64,000 bases of DNA from Dolichospermum sp. DET69 (GCA_017355425.1 CP070233.1:3327501-3391500), one strand, 5' to 3'. Shown: positions 1 through 8,826, numbered from the stretch's first letter. Program-made: numbers and translations. The notes: a model not told the origin generated them from the letters alone.

Positions 1-956
1 AAACGCACCGCAATAGCAGCACCTAATCTTGTATTTTCATCTGCGGGAGTTTCATCTATATAATTAGGTAAAGAACCATTTGTAGAAAAACTTTGCCAAA
101 CATCTTCACCATTACCCACAGGATTAAATCGGGAATGATGAAATATTTCCACTTGAGGATTTTTTGCAGTCGCAATACACCAAGTTCCGTCCCCTTCTTG
201 GACAGTTGGACTATCAGCAACTTGACCTAAAACGCAACCAAAATATTTATCATCTTCTGCTAAACAATTATAATTTCCTTGACTTTCTCCCCAGGGTGGT
301 AGATATTCATAAACGGGACTTCCATCATCTCTAACTCGCACTTCAGGAGATTTCAAAGTATTAGTAAACCAACCTGCCATATTCTCCCAAGTTAGCATGA
401 TACTAATAGTGATTGGTGCTGTTGTGGGGTTGTGTGCTGTCCACAAGAAAACCGCTACAGGATAACTTGTTTCTTGATAATTATCTGCCCAAATTGGGGA
501 AAATTGCTCACAGGTTAATTGAGTTTTTAAGACATTTTTATAAACAAACCAGCTACGCGGATAAAGTGCATGATATGTTCCTATATTTTGTGGGGTGGGC
601 ATCTTGCCCGCCTCTAATTCTGATACATTTGAAATAGACTGATACCATTGCCAAGATTGCAGTGTATTATCTTCTGGTGGTTGGGTAGATAATGCGTAAG
701 CAAATCCTGATTCAAAGATGCTAAATTGACAAGCAGGAACATTTTTAAAAGTATGTTCTCCTCCGTCAATGTGCCACAGGTTAAAATCTCCCCGTGAAGA
801 ACGGCCTATACACCCTGCACCAAAGCCACCAAGGGGCATTCCGTGCCAGGGACCATCATCTATATTATCAGGATAACGGACGGTGTAGGGTTTATCCCAG
901 CCTAAGCCAATGGGACGTTTCCAGGAGCAGGGGGGTATTTGTGGGTGGTTTGTCAT
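1..956 (-). CDS. GH116 glucosylceramidase/beta-glucosidase family protein, partial (N-terminal 318 residues)
   Basis: The gene starts at an ATG at 956 on the minus strand and runs off the left edge, so only the N-terminal part is visible. Near residues 35-60 it shows the block PLGGFGAGCIGRSSRGDFNL followed by WHIDGGEH. This is typical of the N-terminal beta-sandwich domain of the GBA2/GH116 family, which hydrolyses beta-glucosides including glucosylceramide. The catalytic (alpha/alpha)6 domain should lie outside the window, so activity cannot be judged. Oddly, residues around 110-120 (SELEAGKMPTPQN) are encoded by a dispersed palindromic repeat at 588-613 read in frame, suggesting a repeat was absorbed by the coding region. 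Family assignment is confident; substrate is not. Confidence 0.82.
   Translation of the reverse strand, partial: MTNHPQIPPCSWKRPIGLGWDKPYTVRYPDNIDDGPWHGMPLGGFGAGCIGRSSRGDFNLWHIDGGEHTFKNVPACQFSIFESGFAYALSTQPPEDNTLQSWQWYQSISNVSELEAGKMPTPQNIGTYHALYPRSWFVYKNVLKTQLTCEQFSPIWADNYQETSYPVAVFLWTAHNPTTAPITISIMLTWENMAGWFTNTLKSPEVRVRDDGSPVYEYLPPWGESQGNYNCLAEDDKYFGCVLGQVADSPTVQEGDGTWCIATAKNPQVEIFHHSRFNPVGNGEDVWQSFSTNGSLPNYIDETPADENTRLGAAIAVR
588..613. repeat. Small palindromic dispersed repeat inside a coding region
   Basis: The core GGTGGGCATCTTGCCCGCC resembles repeats at 2184-2236, 43538-43558 and 60393-60455, which share (G)GGCATCTTGCCC-type arms. This copy lies inside the GH116 reading frame without breaking it. 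Confidence 0.6.
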
Positions 957-1107
957 GGTTTGAGTTTCACGGTTGACGCTAATGAAGACTAGCGCGATGT
1001 GTGATTTTTCTCAAGTCGTGATGGAAAAATATTTTTATTTCGCTTCTATCCGCAATTCATTGATAGAGATTAAAAAACTCAATCTCAAAGAAAACAAGAA
1101 ATCATAC

Positions 1108-1212
1108 TATAGCGGTTATCGCTCTTGATGCAATACAATCAAGGGCGCAGACCCTGCGCCCCTACAGAGTTTGGGATTAGCTGACTGTATCTCACAAAGA
1201 GTGCATACCGCT
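1108..1212. mobile_element. MITE-like element, family A copy 1
   Basis: It starts TATAGCGGTTATCGCTC and ends GTGCATACCGCTGG. Read in reverse it shares GCGGTATGCAC and GTGAGATACAGTCA with the copies at 17549-17650 and 22422-22527. The centre carries a palindrome (GGGCGCAGACCCTGCGCCC). There is no coding capacity. This element fills most of the 957-1263 gap, in which I see no gene. Confidence 0.6.
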
Positions 1213-1263
1213 GGAGTAGTTATTAGGTTGAGAATAGCCCAACCTACAAATCCTATCATCACT

Positions 1264-2067
1264 TTAATCTAAATCAGGTTCAACACCTAAAGCACGCAAT
1301 TGGGCAATTAATTTTTCTGTTTTTCGTCGTTCTTGTTCAGCTTTTCGTCGTTCTTGTTCCGCACGTTGTCGTTCTTGTTCAGCTTTTTCTTTTTCTAATT
1401 CTGCGGGAGTTAACACCCAATTACCATTTTGATCATACCAACGTAACCAAGGCATTTGCACATTTTTATAACGACCTTCCCAAATTCCTAAACCTAATTC
1501 TAAGCCGGGAATCCAAAAGCGAGAATTAGCATCCAAAATCGTTGATCGTAAAGTTTCAATATAGCGATCGCCTGTCAATTCAAACATCCTAAACTCATAT
1601 TTATAACGATCAAATATGGCATAATAGGGTATTCTTAAAATCTTTTCGTAAACTTCCCATTTACCCGGAGGTTTTTCTACATCTCGCAATATTTGACCTA
1701 AATCTTCTTTTTCTGTTCCTGGTGACAATAACTCCACCACAATATAAGGATTAACAGATTCTTGCCAAACTACATAACTTAAACGCAAATCTTTCTGATC
1801 ATACAAATAAGGAACACCCACAACTGCAAACCAATCTGGGCGTTTATACCACAATGGATGACGGGAATCAAAATAAAGATTTAGATCACTAGCGGTAAAT
1901 ATTTCCTCATTTGCATAATTAGGAGGAAGAAATGTATCTGCTAATAATTGTGGTTGCAATAAATGAAATTGATCTGGCAAACCTCTTTCCTCCGGGTCTT
2001 CGCTAGGAAGATCATACATTGTTGGTAATGTTTCTTTTGCAGCCAGTGGCGGATCTGTTTGATACAT
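1264..2067 (-). CDS. Uma2-family (DUF820) PD-(D/E)XK endonuclease-like protein
   Basis: A 267-residue protein of the large cyanobacterial Uma2/DUF820 family, a restriction-endonuclease-like fold whose biological role is largely unknown. The middle shows the family core: PDWFAVVGVPYLYD, then SYVVWQESVNPYIVVELLSP with the acidic residue before LLSP, then GTEKEDLG. The C-terminus is a charged coiled coil of EQERRKAEQERRK-like heptads, common in this family, ending RALGVEPDLD. It stands alone, with the MITE at 1108-1212 downstream. Family call is firm; function is not. Confidence 0.85.
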   Translation of the reverse strand: MYQTDPPLAAKETLPTMYDLPSEDPEERGLPDQFHLLQPQLLADTFLPPNYANEEIFTASDLNLYFDSRHPLWYKRPDWFAVVGVPYLYDQKDLRLSYVVWQESVNPYIVVELLSPGTEKEDLGQILRDVEKPPGKWEVYEKILRIPYYAIFDRYKYEFRMFELTGDRYIETLRSTILDANSRFWIPGLELGLGIWEGRYKNVQMPWLRWYDQNGNWVLTPAELEKEKAEQERQRAEQERRKAEQERRKTEKLIAQLRALGVEPDLD

Positions 2068-2123
2068 TATTCACCATCCTTGAACATCCAACTTTTGCTC
2101 CTTAGTCATATTAACAGAAATAA

Positions 2124-2152
2124 ATCCCCGACTTCTTCAGAAAATCGGGGAT
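2124..2152. repeat. Palindromic ATCCCCGACTTC-type repeat, copy 1
   Basis: The arms ATCCCCGA and TCGGGGAT form a strong hairpin. Related copies lie at 5521-5553 and 49837-49869. It sits upstream of the Uma2 gene and could be an intergenic mobile repeat or a terminator. Confidence 0.6.
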
Positions 2153-2183
2153 ATAAACCTCATCCATTTTGAAACCTGAAGTA

Positions 2184-2236
2184 ATGCGAGCATCTTGCTC
2201 GCTACTTAGCGGCAGGGAGCAAGATGCTCCCACTAC
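2184..2236. repeat. Small palindromic dispersed repeat
   Basis: The arms GCGAGCATCTTGCTCGC and GGGAGCAAGATGCTCCC are two nested palindromes separated by about 14 bases. It lies just downstream of the HtrA gene stop. It is the same class as the copies at 588-613 and 60393-60455. Confidence 0.55.
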
Positions 2237-2277
2237 TTTCAATAACTATGGCTTTCATCTTAGACGGGGTTTAGATA

Positions 2278-3483
2278 TCAAGAAAGGTCTTTCAACTCAG
2301 CAGTACGAACTGAAAGCATCTGTGTTTGATTACCTCTTTGAATTTTTACCTGCAAAGCTTGACCAAGGGTACTTTCTTCTACCACACCTTGCAATTGTTC
2401 TGCACTGGTAATGGCTTTATTCTCAATTTGCAAAATTACATCTCCGCGACGGATACCCGCAGTTGCAGCAGGGGAATTAGGCACAACTCGCATGACTAAA
2501 ACACCTTTGACTTCAGGAATTGCAAACATGGAATTGGGATCATTGTTATTCTGTTTTGCTAATTCCGGTGTTAATGTCACCATTTGTACACCTAAATAGG
2601 GGTGAGCAACTTTACCATCCCGTTGCAATTGAGCAGCGATCGCTTTAGCCTTATCAATAGGAATTGCAAACCCAATCCCCATAGCATCAGCGCGAATTGC
2701 GGTATTAATCCCAATCACTTCTCCTAAACCATTTAACAATGGTCCACCGGAATTACCGGGGTTAATAGCTGCGTCAGTTTGAATGAAGTCTAACCGTTTA
2801 TCACTAATTCCTACTTGGGCGCTCGAACGTTTGAGGGTGCTGACAATCCCCAAAGTAACTGTATTATCAAATCCTAACGGATTCCCCACAGCGATCGCCC
2901 AATCTCCCACTTCAACATGATCAGAAGAACCTAAAGGGGCAACAGGTAAATCCTTACCAGCATCAATCTTAACTACAGCTAAATCTGTAACCTCATCAAT
3001 GCCTTTAACTTTACCTTCAAAAGTCCGACCATCTTTGAGACGGACTGTGACTTTATCAGCCTTATCAACTACGTGAGCATTGGTGAGAATTACGCCGCTT
3101 TTGTCAAGAATAAAACCAGAGCCTAAACCCCTTAACTGTTCAGTTGGTGATTGTTGGGGAAAACTATCACCAAAAAACCTCCGAAAAAAGGGATCTTCCA
3201 TCATTGGATCATTCCGGCGCGTAATTGTTCTTTCTGTATCAATTCTCACTACAGCCGAACCCACACGATTAACCGCTGCTGTCACAAAACTATGACTACC
3301 AATGACAGCGGAAGATGGCTTTTGAGCAAGTATTGTGGATGACTCAGTGACAGGATTTGGACCCGGCTCTGCTGCTGAAGGTAACACCCGTAAGGAGGTG
3401 AAAGTCAACATCACTCCCATGAAAATTGCTACAATATGGGTACTGAGTTGTCGGATAGACCGGGACATCTGGGAAAATCGCAT
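2278..3483 (-). CDS. HtrA/Deg-family periplasmic serine protease (HhoA/HhoB-like)
   Basis: About 401 residues from the ATG at 3483 (an in-frame GTG lies 6 bases upstream). An N-terminal hydrophobic segment (about residues 14-35) is a signal or membrane anchor. The trypsin-like domain has all three catalytic residues in context: His in LTNAHVVD, Asp in TDLAVVKID and Ser in NPGNSGGPL. One C-terminal PDZ domain follows (GVLVMRVVPNSPAATAGIRRGD). This is the usual architecture of cyanobacterial HhoA/HhoB/HtrA, which degrade misfolded periplasmic and thylakoid-lumen proteins. Which of the three paralogues it is cannot be settled by eye. It is monocistronic, divergent from the metal sensor gene. Confidence 0.9.
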   Translation of the reverse strand: MRFSQMSRSIRQLSTHIVAIFMGVMLTFTSLRVLPSAAEPGPNPVTESSTILAQKPSSAVIGSHSFVTAAVNRVGSAVVRIDTERTITRRNDPMMEDPFFRRFFGDSFPQQSPTEQLRGLGSGFILDKSGVILTNAHVVDKADKVTVRLKDGRTFEGKVKGIDEVTDLAVVKIDAGKDLPVAPLGSSDHVEVGDWAIAVGNPLGFDNTVTLGIVSTLKRSSAQVGISDKRLDFIQTDAAINPGNSGGPLLNGLGEVIGINTAIRADAMGIGFAIPIDKAKAIAAQLQRDGKVAHPYLGVQMVTLTPELAKQNNNDPNSMFAIPEVKGVLVMRVVPNSPAATAGIRRGDVILQIENKAITSAEQLQGVVEESTLGQALQVKIQRGNQTQMLSVRTAELKDLS

Positions 3484-3736
3484 AATCACAACCTAATCTA
3501 CAAGCCTAATTTTTTGCTGTTTCTTGATAAATCTATCTACACCTCATTCTAGTTTATTGACATTTTTACTCAACTTTAAGTTTCTTTGATTTTGCTGAAT
3601 CTTGGTTCAAACCTGAGTATTCCCTGTCTGTCAGTAACTCAGCAGCGTCAGTTAAACAACATTAAAAATTTCTATCTCTCTGGGCTAAAATATTAATTAA
3701 TGCCAAGATGCCAAAACAAATATTAATATAATACCC

Positions 3737-4117
3737 ATGAATGAAGCAAAACCACTAACTAACGAATCTCTGCTTATATCAGAGACAGAAGAACATCACC
3801 ACCATCCAGATCATACACATAATCAGGTTGATTCTGTTCATCCTCATGTCCACAGTGAAGAGTCATTGCGGCGGATTATTAACCGACTATCGCGCATAGA
3901 AGGACACGTTCGAGGAGTTAAAACAATGGTGCAGCAGAATACCCCTTGTCCTGATGTATTATTACAAATTGCTGCCGTCCGTGGGGCATTAGATAAAGTA
4001 GCACGAATTGTGTTAGATGAACATTTAACTGAGTGCATTGGTAGAGCCGCTCAAAAGGGTAATATAGAATCAGAGATTCAACAACTAAAAGCTGCTTTGG
4101 ATAGATTTTTGCCTTAA
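3737..4117 (+). CDS. CsoR/RcnR-family metal-sensing repressor, InrS-like
   Basis: A 126-residue DUF156 protein. The N-terminus (residues 20-39) is rich in histidine (EHHHHPDHTH, HPHVH). The four-helix core begins SLRRIINRLSRIEGHVRGV. Likely metal ligands are C71 (in NTPCPD), H96 and C100 (in LDEHLTEC), the x-Cys-His-Cys pattern of CsoR/RcnR sensors. With the His-rich N-terminus this resembles InrS, the Ni(II)-responsive repressor of a nickel exporter in Synechocystis. No exporter gene is next to it, so its target is unknown. Metal identity is an inference from the ligand set. Confidence 0.82.
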   Translation: MNEAKPLTNESLLISETEEHHHHPDHTHNQVDSVHPHVHSEESLRRIINRLSRIEGHVRGVKTMVQQNTPCPDVLLQIAAVRGALDKVARIVLDEHLTECIGRAAQKGNIESEIQQLKAALDRFLP

Positions 4118-4228
4118 CTTTAGTAGCCTCAAATATATCTGTTGCCATTATCCAACTGAGCAAATCAAAATCTCTGAGAATATTTTTCGATTTCTATATC
4201 TTAGAGCATCTATTTTAACTCTTAAATC

Positions 4229-4701
4229 ATGATCATAAAATTCAAGCAAATTGCATCTACACATTTATTTTCTGAAGGCAAATATCGGACTATTTTTCTT
4301 TCTGCGGCTCTCTTTCTCTGTTTTGATTTAGGTGTGCTTATCCCTAACTTTTTGATTTCTTCCCAATTAAAAGAAGATGCGATAGTTATTAACTATAATG
4401 GCATTGGTATTCCTATTCAAAATCAACAACGAATATTTGATCCCTTCTTCACTACAAAACCTGTAGGTAAGGGAACTGGTTTAGGATTACAGCGGTTTCC
4501 GCTCTTATGAGGTAGATCTTAGCCCCCTCCTCGCTTGCGGGTTGGGGGTGGGGTTCTTGTACCTCATAACACAAAGGAAGTGCTGTATCTATTAGTTACC
4601 AAATTGTTGTTGAAGAACATAAAGGTAAAATTCGCTGTTTTTCTAATCCTGAAAAAGGTACAGAATTTCAAATTGAGATTCCTATCCAGTTTATTTCTTA
4701 G
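4229..4701 (+). pseudogene. Broken sensor histidine kinase, interrupted by a MITE
   Basis: The first part (4229-4488) encodes a hydrophobic start joined directly to a HATPase_c piece: [20 protein letters not shown] then GKGTGLGL (N and G boxes). The frame breaks in an inserted element, and beyond it (4588-4701) the same domain resumes as SISYQIVVEEHKGKI ... EKGTEFQIEIPIQF and stops. Removing the insert restores GLGLSISYQIVVEEH, the expected kinase sequence. The sensor and HisKA parts are also missing, so the gene had decayed in two steps. Not functional as a kinase. Confidence 0.85.
4488..4587. mobile_element. MITE-like element, family B copy 1 (TA target duplication)
   Basis: A 100-bp element with imperfect terminal inverted repeats of about 28 bp (TACAGCGG...TTATGAGGTA against its partner ending ...GTGCTGTA). 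TA at each end fits a TA target duplication, as made by IS630/Tc1-mariner transposases, because the interrupted kinase sequence reads on if one TA is removed. A related copy lies at 17660-17745. It has no coding capacity. Confidence 0.75.
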
Positions 4702-4715
4702 TTCAGTATAAAAGA

Positions 4716-5522
4716 ATGAATCTAACCAACTATAAATTTAATTATTCCTTTAAAGTAAATAAAGATAAACCAATAATTCTGTTGCTACACGGCTTTATGG
4801 GTAATATTCATGAATTTGATGAAGCCATTAAATTACTATTTAATGATTTTTCTTATTTGACTATTGATTTACCCGGACATGGAAAAACTCAAGTTTTAGA
4901 TGATGAATGCTATACAATGGCATCTACAGCACAAGCTATTATTAGCTTATTAGATAAATTAAACATAAACCAATGTTATTTAATCGGTTATTCAATGGGA
5001 GGAAGATTAGCTTTATATCTGACTTTGCATTTTCCTCACAGGTTTATTAAAGTCATTTTAGAATCTAGTTCCCCTGGTTTAGCCACAGAAATAGAAAGAT
5101 TAGCCAGAATTAAAAGTGATGCTCAAATAGCCAGAAAATTAGCGAGAATGATGGATAAAGATGATTTTTATGATTTTCTAAATCATTGGTATCAACAACC
5201 TATTTTTGGGGATATCAAAAATTATCCTCACTACCAATCTATGGTAGAAAGTAGATTGGCAAATCATCCCCTAAATTTAGTAAAATCATTGCAGTTTATG
5301 GGAACAGGGTTTCAACCTTGTTTATGGGAATTGTTAATTAAAAATACTATTCCTCTATTATTATTAGTGGGTGAAAAAGATGAAAAATTTATTGATATTA
5401 ATATAGCCATAACTAGAAAATGTAACTTTACTAAATTACAAATAATTCATCAAGTTGGGCATAATATTCATCTAGAAAATACTTTAGCATTTGTGCAAAA
5501 TGTTCAAGATTTTTTTGTTTAG
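4716..5522 (+). CDS. menH: 2-succinyl-6-hydroxy-2,4-cyclohexadiene-1-carboxylate synthase
   Basis: A 268-residue alpha/beta hydrolase. ILLLHGFMGNIHEFD holds the oxyanion-hole HGFMG motif, GYSMGGRLAL the nucleophile serine, LLLVGEKDEKF the acid, and QVGHNIHLENT the catalytic histidine. This set and the length match MenH, which eliminates pyruvate from SEPHCHC in menaquinone/phylloquinone synthesis, needed for photosystem I quinone. It follows the dead kinase by 14 bases and faces ftsE. A palindromic repeat overlaps its stop codon. MenH versus a close alpha/beta hydrolase paralogue is the only doubt. Confidence 0.85.
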   Translation: MNLTNYKFNYSFKVNKDKPIILLLHGFMGNIHEFDEAIKLLFNDFSYLTIDLPGHGKTQVLDDECYTMASTAQAIISLLDKLNINQCYLIGYSMGGRLALYLTLHFPHRFIKVILESSSPGLATEIERLARIKSDAQIARKLARMMDKDDFYDFLNHWYQQPIFGDIKNYPHYQSMVESRLANHPLNLVKSLQFMGTGFQPCLWELLIKNTIPLLLLVGEKDEKFIDINIAITRKCNFTKLQIIHQVGHNIHLENTLAFVQNVQDFFV

Positions 5523-5553
5523 ATCCCCGACTTATTAAAGAAATCGGGGATCT
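5521..5553. terminator. Palindromic repeat between convergent genes, terminator-like
   Basis: The arms AGATCCCCGA and TCGGGGATCT are perfectly complementary and sit between the convergent menH and ftsE-like genes, overlapping the menH stop. It is copy 2 of the repeat at 2124-2152. It could act as a bidirectional terminator, although a clear U-tract is lacking. Confidence 0.5.
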
Positions 5554-5559
5554 GATTAT

Positions 5560-6294
5560 TTATTTACGATATAACTTACCATCTTTAACTTGCACTACTG
5601 GATAATTACAACGCCTGACTAATTGCTCATCATGGGTAGTGATAATCACTGTTGCCCCAAAGGAATTTAACTTTTGAAAAATTTGAATTACTTGCCAAGA
5701 ATTATCAGGGTCAAGGTTTCCAGTCGGTTCGTCTGCTAATAGTAAAGGTGGTGTCCCTACAATTGCTCGCGCAATACTTACCCGCTGCTGTTCTCCCCCA
5801 GAAAGTTGATCTGGAAATCGGTCAGCTTTAGATAATAAACCTACTAATTTTAAAGTTGGTTCTAAGCGCCGTTGAATTTCTTTGCGGGTATAACCTTGTG
5901 CTTGCAATACAAAGGTGACATTTTCCGCAACTGTGCGCTGGGGAATGAGTTTATAGTCTTGAAAAACAATTCCCATGCGACGACGTAATAATGATAAATG
6001 ATAGCTTCCTAAAGTACCCACATTAATATCATCAACTATTACTTTTCCTTGGGTAGGTAATTCCGCACCATAGAGCATTTTCAAAAGTGTGGATTTACCA
6101 GAACCACTAGCGCCTGTAATAAATAGAAATTCTCCTCTGTTGATTTTTAAGTTAACATCAAATAAAGCATGATGACTATTAATATAGGTTTTGGAAACAG
6201 AATGCAACTCTATCATTATCCCAGCTTGATTTTGAGTTTTTACCGCTTCGCTATGCACTGTTTCCGTATTTTCATTTGTACTTAATAGAGACAT
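5560..6294 (-). CDS. FtsE-like ABC transporter ATP-binding protein
   Basis: A 244-residue ABC ATPase with an N-terminal extension of about 26 residues before [10 protein letters not shown]. Walker A is GASGSGKST, the signature [16 protein letters not shown], Walker B LLLADEPT, with GNLDPDNSW following. [19 protein letters not shown] is characteristic of FtsE, the partner of FtsX in septal peptidoglycan hydrolase control. No ftsX lies beside it, so partnership must be assumed from family knowledge. Confidence 0.83.
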   Translation of the reverse strand: MSLLSTNENTETVHSEAVKTQNQAGIMIELHSVSKTYINSHHALFDVNLKINRGEFLFITGASGSGKSTLLKMLYGAELPTQGKVIVDDINVGTLGSYHLSLLRRRMGIVFQDYKLIPQRTVAENVTFVLQAQGYTRKEIQRRLEPTLKLVGLLSKADRFPDQLSGGEQQRVSIARAIVGTPPLLLADEPTGNLDPDNSWQVIQIFQKLNSFGATVIITTHDEQLVRRCNYPVVQVKDGKLYRK

Positions 6295-6362
6295 ATTGGT
6301 ATTTTTTTAGCCAATGGTAAATGATATATTAAATCTAAAATCAACCAATATTTCTATTTAGT

Positions 6363-7133
6363 TTAATATTCCAAACTATTTACATCCCTGCCAGTCCAAT
6401 GATAAATTAAGGATTTGAAAACGAACTTTGGTAACGCTAACATTCGTTGCCAACGCCAGGGTTCTTGATATAATCTATATAGCCATTCTAAGTTATTATT
6501 TGCTAACCAACCAGGAGCGCGAGTTTTTATTCCTGACCAAATATCAAAACTACCACCAACACCTACCCAAATTGAATGGGGACACAAATGGCGGTGTTGG
6601 GCAATCCATAATTCTTGACGTGGTACTCCCAAACCAACAAATATTATTTGTGGCTGTAGTTGCGTGAGCGTTTGCAATAATTGTTGTTCTTCTTCTGGGG
6701 AATGATAACCAGAATGTGTTCCTGCTATTTTCAGAGTGGGAAGTTTATATCGCCATAAATCTGCTGCTTTTGCGGCTATTCCTGATGCGCCTCCATAGAA
6801 AAATACTGAAGCAGATGTTTGTTCTTGAGCTACTGTTTGTAAAAGGTTTTCTGCTAATTCAATTCCTGGAAAACGTTGTACTTTTTGTCCTGATAAATAT
6901 TGTAAATATAGAACAACTCCTGACCCATCGGGAATCACTAATTCAGCATTTTTAATTATCTGCGCTAGGGGGAGATTACGCTCTGCTTGCATGGTCATTT
7001 CTGCATTGAGGGTGACTACATGAGTCCCTTGTCTTGCTTTTAAGCGATCTAACAACCAGTTAGGATAATTTTTCATTATATGAACTGGTAAACCCAATAC
7101 TGAACAGACTTTAGCTTCCGCGACTTTGAACAT
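6363..7133 (-). CDS. WecG/TagA/CpsF-family glycosyltransferase (GT26)
   Basis: A 256-residue protein with the GT26 signatures: TLNAEMTMQAERN, VIPDGSGVV (the conserved Asp region), FFYGGASGIAAKAADLW, IIFVGLGVPRQELWI and GVGGSFDIWSG. The family moves ManNAcA- or ManNAc-type sugars onto lipid-linked carriers for cell-surface polysaccharide. It ends GYLANNNLEWLYRLYQEPWRW-like, as is typical. It lies 68 bases downstream of the ftsE-like gene on the same strand. Donor and acceptor cannot be deduced. Confidence 0.88.
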   Translation of the reverse strand: MFKVAEAKVCSVLGLPVHIMKNYPNWLLDRLKARQGTHVVTLNAEMTMQAERNLPLAQIIKNAELVIPDGSGVVLYLQYLSGQKVQRFPGIELAENLLQTVAQEQTSASVFFYGGASGIAAKAADLWRYKLPTLKIAGTHSGYHSPEEEQQLLQTLTQLQPQIIFVGLGVPRQELWIAQHRHLCPHSIWVGVGGSFDIWSGIKTRAPGWLANNNLEWLYRLYQEPWRWQRMLALPKFVFKSLIYHWTGRDVNSLEY

Positions 7134-7233
7134 AGTTTCTTAACAATAAACTGGGAACAATTTTTTATGAGAGTATAGTTTATCAAATTTTTTCGTGAAT
7201 GGGTAATTATAATTTCCTCATAGTGATTGTGAT

Positions 7234-7335
7234 TAGACATCTAGTGGGAATGAATGTAGAGCCGAGAATCCCTACCCATAGAAAGTCTCTACAAGGGTTT
7301 CAGATCACGCATATTTAATTTTTACCAGATGTCTA
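7234..7335. mobile_element. MITE-like element, family C copy 1
   Basis: The termini TAGACATCTAGTGGGAA and TTTTTACCAGATGTCTA are inverted repeats. The interior has AGTCTCTACAAGGG followed by CACGCATATTTAATTTT. The copy at 14263-14355 shares the same termini and interior. Confidence 0.7.
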
Positions 7336-7370
7336 CTACTGTTTCTGATAAAATACATCAGGTTTTATCT

Positions 7371-7997
7371 TCAAGGAAAAAAAGTTTGGTTGTCAAGATC
7401 CTCTGGACGATCAATATCTGCTAAATATTGCAAATAACCAATTGATAAATTTAATTTCTGAGCAATTTCTCCTGTTTTTGCAAATACTTGAGCAGTACCC
7501 CAGGGAATATTCATAAATAATTCTCCTATTGGTTGTTGTAACCCAATTAAATAATAACCACCGTCAAGGGCTGGACCAAGGACAAGATTAAAATTCTTTA
7601 ATTGCTCAAAAGCGGTTGCTAAAATTTGCGAATTTAGATCAGGACAATCTGTACCAATAATTATGACTTGTTCTGCTTTTTGATTAAACGCATTGACAAG
7701 CGATCGCTCCATTCTTACACCTAAATCTCCCTCACCCTGAAATTGATATCCTAAATCATTTCCCAACCAATTTTGCATTTTTTCCAAATTACCACCTGTA
7801 AACCGCACTTCAAAGCTGACGTTGGTTATCTTTTGCAGTTCTTTAACCTGAAAAATAGTCTGTTCAGTCATCTGCTTTTGTAAATTAGCCGCACCAACAT
7901 CACCCAAAACTGGTATTAACCGGGTTTTTGTTTTCCCTGGTTCTGGGTAGCGGGTAAAAATAATTAGGTGTTGTGTTAATGGTTTCCAGGAAATCAT
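7371..7997 (-). CDS. TIGR04282-family (DUF2064) nucleotide-diphospho-sugar transferase-like protein
   Basis: A 208-residue GT-A-fold protein. It shows LIIFTRYPEPGKTKTRLIPV at the N-terminus, IIGTDCPDLNSQIL (DxD-like) in the middle and LGPALDGGYYLIGL, all typical of TIGR04282, a family linked in some organisms to arsenosugar biosynthesis and in cyanobacteria often found without ars genes. Its ATG overlaps the rsmE stop by four bases, so the two are probably translated together. Substrate unknown. Confidence 0.85.
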   Translation of the reverse strand: MISWKPLTQHLIIFTRYPEPGKTKTRLIPVLGDVGAANLQKQMTEQTIFQVKELQKITNVSFEVRFTGGNLEKMQNWLGNDLGYQFQGEGDLGVRMERSLVNAFNQKAEQVIIIGTDCPDLNSQILATAFEQLKNFNLVLGPALDGGYYLIGLQQPIGELFMNIPWGTAQVFAKTGEIAQKLNLSIGYLQYLADIDRPEDLDNQTFFP

Positions 7998-8698
7998 TCA
8001 AAATTTGCTGCTATCAAAGATACTGCAACTATAGGCGCTGTGACTGCGCGGAGAACTCGACGACCCAGGGAAATAGGTTGAAATCCTGATTCTACAGCTA
8101 TTTCTATTTCTTGATTTGTCCACCCTCCCTCTGGGCCAATAGCAATAATTATCTCATTTGCGGTTTTATTTACTAACTGCTGTAAATGAGGATAATCCCC
8201 ACGGGCTTCACAGATATAACGGTGAGTGGCGGTAGTCTCTTTTATCGCAGTGTTTAAAGGTACTACTTCTAAAATGGTGGGAACAACAGCCCGTTCTGAC
8301 TGTTCGGCGGCTTCTGAGGCTATGCGCCGCCAGCGTTCTAGCTTTTGGGGACTGGGATTTAATAGGGTGCGATCGCTTGTAACTGGTGCAATACAAGTTA
8401 CACCTAACTCCGTACAACACCGGACAACTTCATCAAATCCATTTCCTTTTGGTAATGCCATCATTAAGGTAATAGACACAGGTAATTCAGTTTTTACCTC
8501 AAGTAGTTCTAAAACTTTTCCTTGTTCCCCTTCTAACTGCGCTAACCACCATTTCCCCATACCATCCATGACAATGAATTTATCACCATCCCGCAACCGC
8601 AGTACCCGCAGTAAATAATGTTGTTGTTGAGGTGTTAATAAAAGTTGGCTTTCTTGAAGTTGCTGGGGATGAATAGTAATGCGTTGAAGTTGTGTCAT
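7994..8698 (-). CDS. rsmE: 16S rRNA (uracil(1498)-N(3))-methyltransferase
   Basis: A 234-residue SPOUT methyltransferase. The C-terminal knot carries IIIAIGPEGGWTNQEI and SLGRRVLRAVTAPIVAVSLI, the AdoMet-binding signature of RsmE; VTCIAPVTSDRTLLNPSP and ASEAAEQSERAVVP are also conserved. It methylates U1498 in the ribosomal decoding region. First gene of a two-gene unit with the TIGR04282 gene, which it overlaps by four bases. Confidence 0.92.
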   Translation of the reverse strand: MTQLQRITIHPQQLQESQLLLTPQQQHYLLRVLRLRDGDKFIVMDGMGKWWLAQLEGEQGKVLELLEVKTELPVSITLMMALPKGNGFDEVVRCCTELGVTCIAPVTSDRTLLNPSPQKLERWRRIASEAAEQSERAVVPTILEVVPLNTAIKETTATHRYICEARGDYPHLQQLVNKTANEIIIAIGPEGGWTNQEIEIAVESGFQPISLGRRVLRAVTAPIVAVSLIAANFE

Positions 8699-8705
8699 TT
8701 ATACT

Positions 8706-8731
8706 TGGTGGTATGCACTTACATGAGATAC
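8706..8731. repeat. Fragment of MITE family A
   Basis: GGTATGCACTTACATGAGAT matches the inner arm of the family A copies at 17549-17650 and 22422-22527; the rest of the element is missing. Confidence 0.4.
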
Positions 8732-8792
8732 AAAATTTACATAAAAGGCTATATATCAAGAGCATTTTACTTCTTTCTTCTCCTTCTTTCTT

Positions 8793-8824
8793 CTCCTGAC
8801 TCCTGACTCCTGACTCCTACCTCC
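8793..8824. repeat. Heptanucleotide tandem repeat (CTCCTGA)n
   Basis: About four units of CTCCTGA ending just before the TPR gene stop. It is one of several heptamer tracts in the window. Confidence 0.65.
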
Positions 8825-8826
8825 TG

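Noticed and set aside
413-976. Plus-strand open frames opposite the GH116 gene
   Set aside because: They are antisense to a conserved protein frame and have no family-like sequence.
8226-8618. A 130-codon plus-strand frame inside rsmE
   Set aside because: Antisense shadow of a strongly conserved SPOUT methyltransferase; low-complexity Ser-rich translation.
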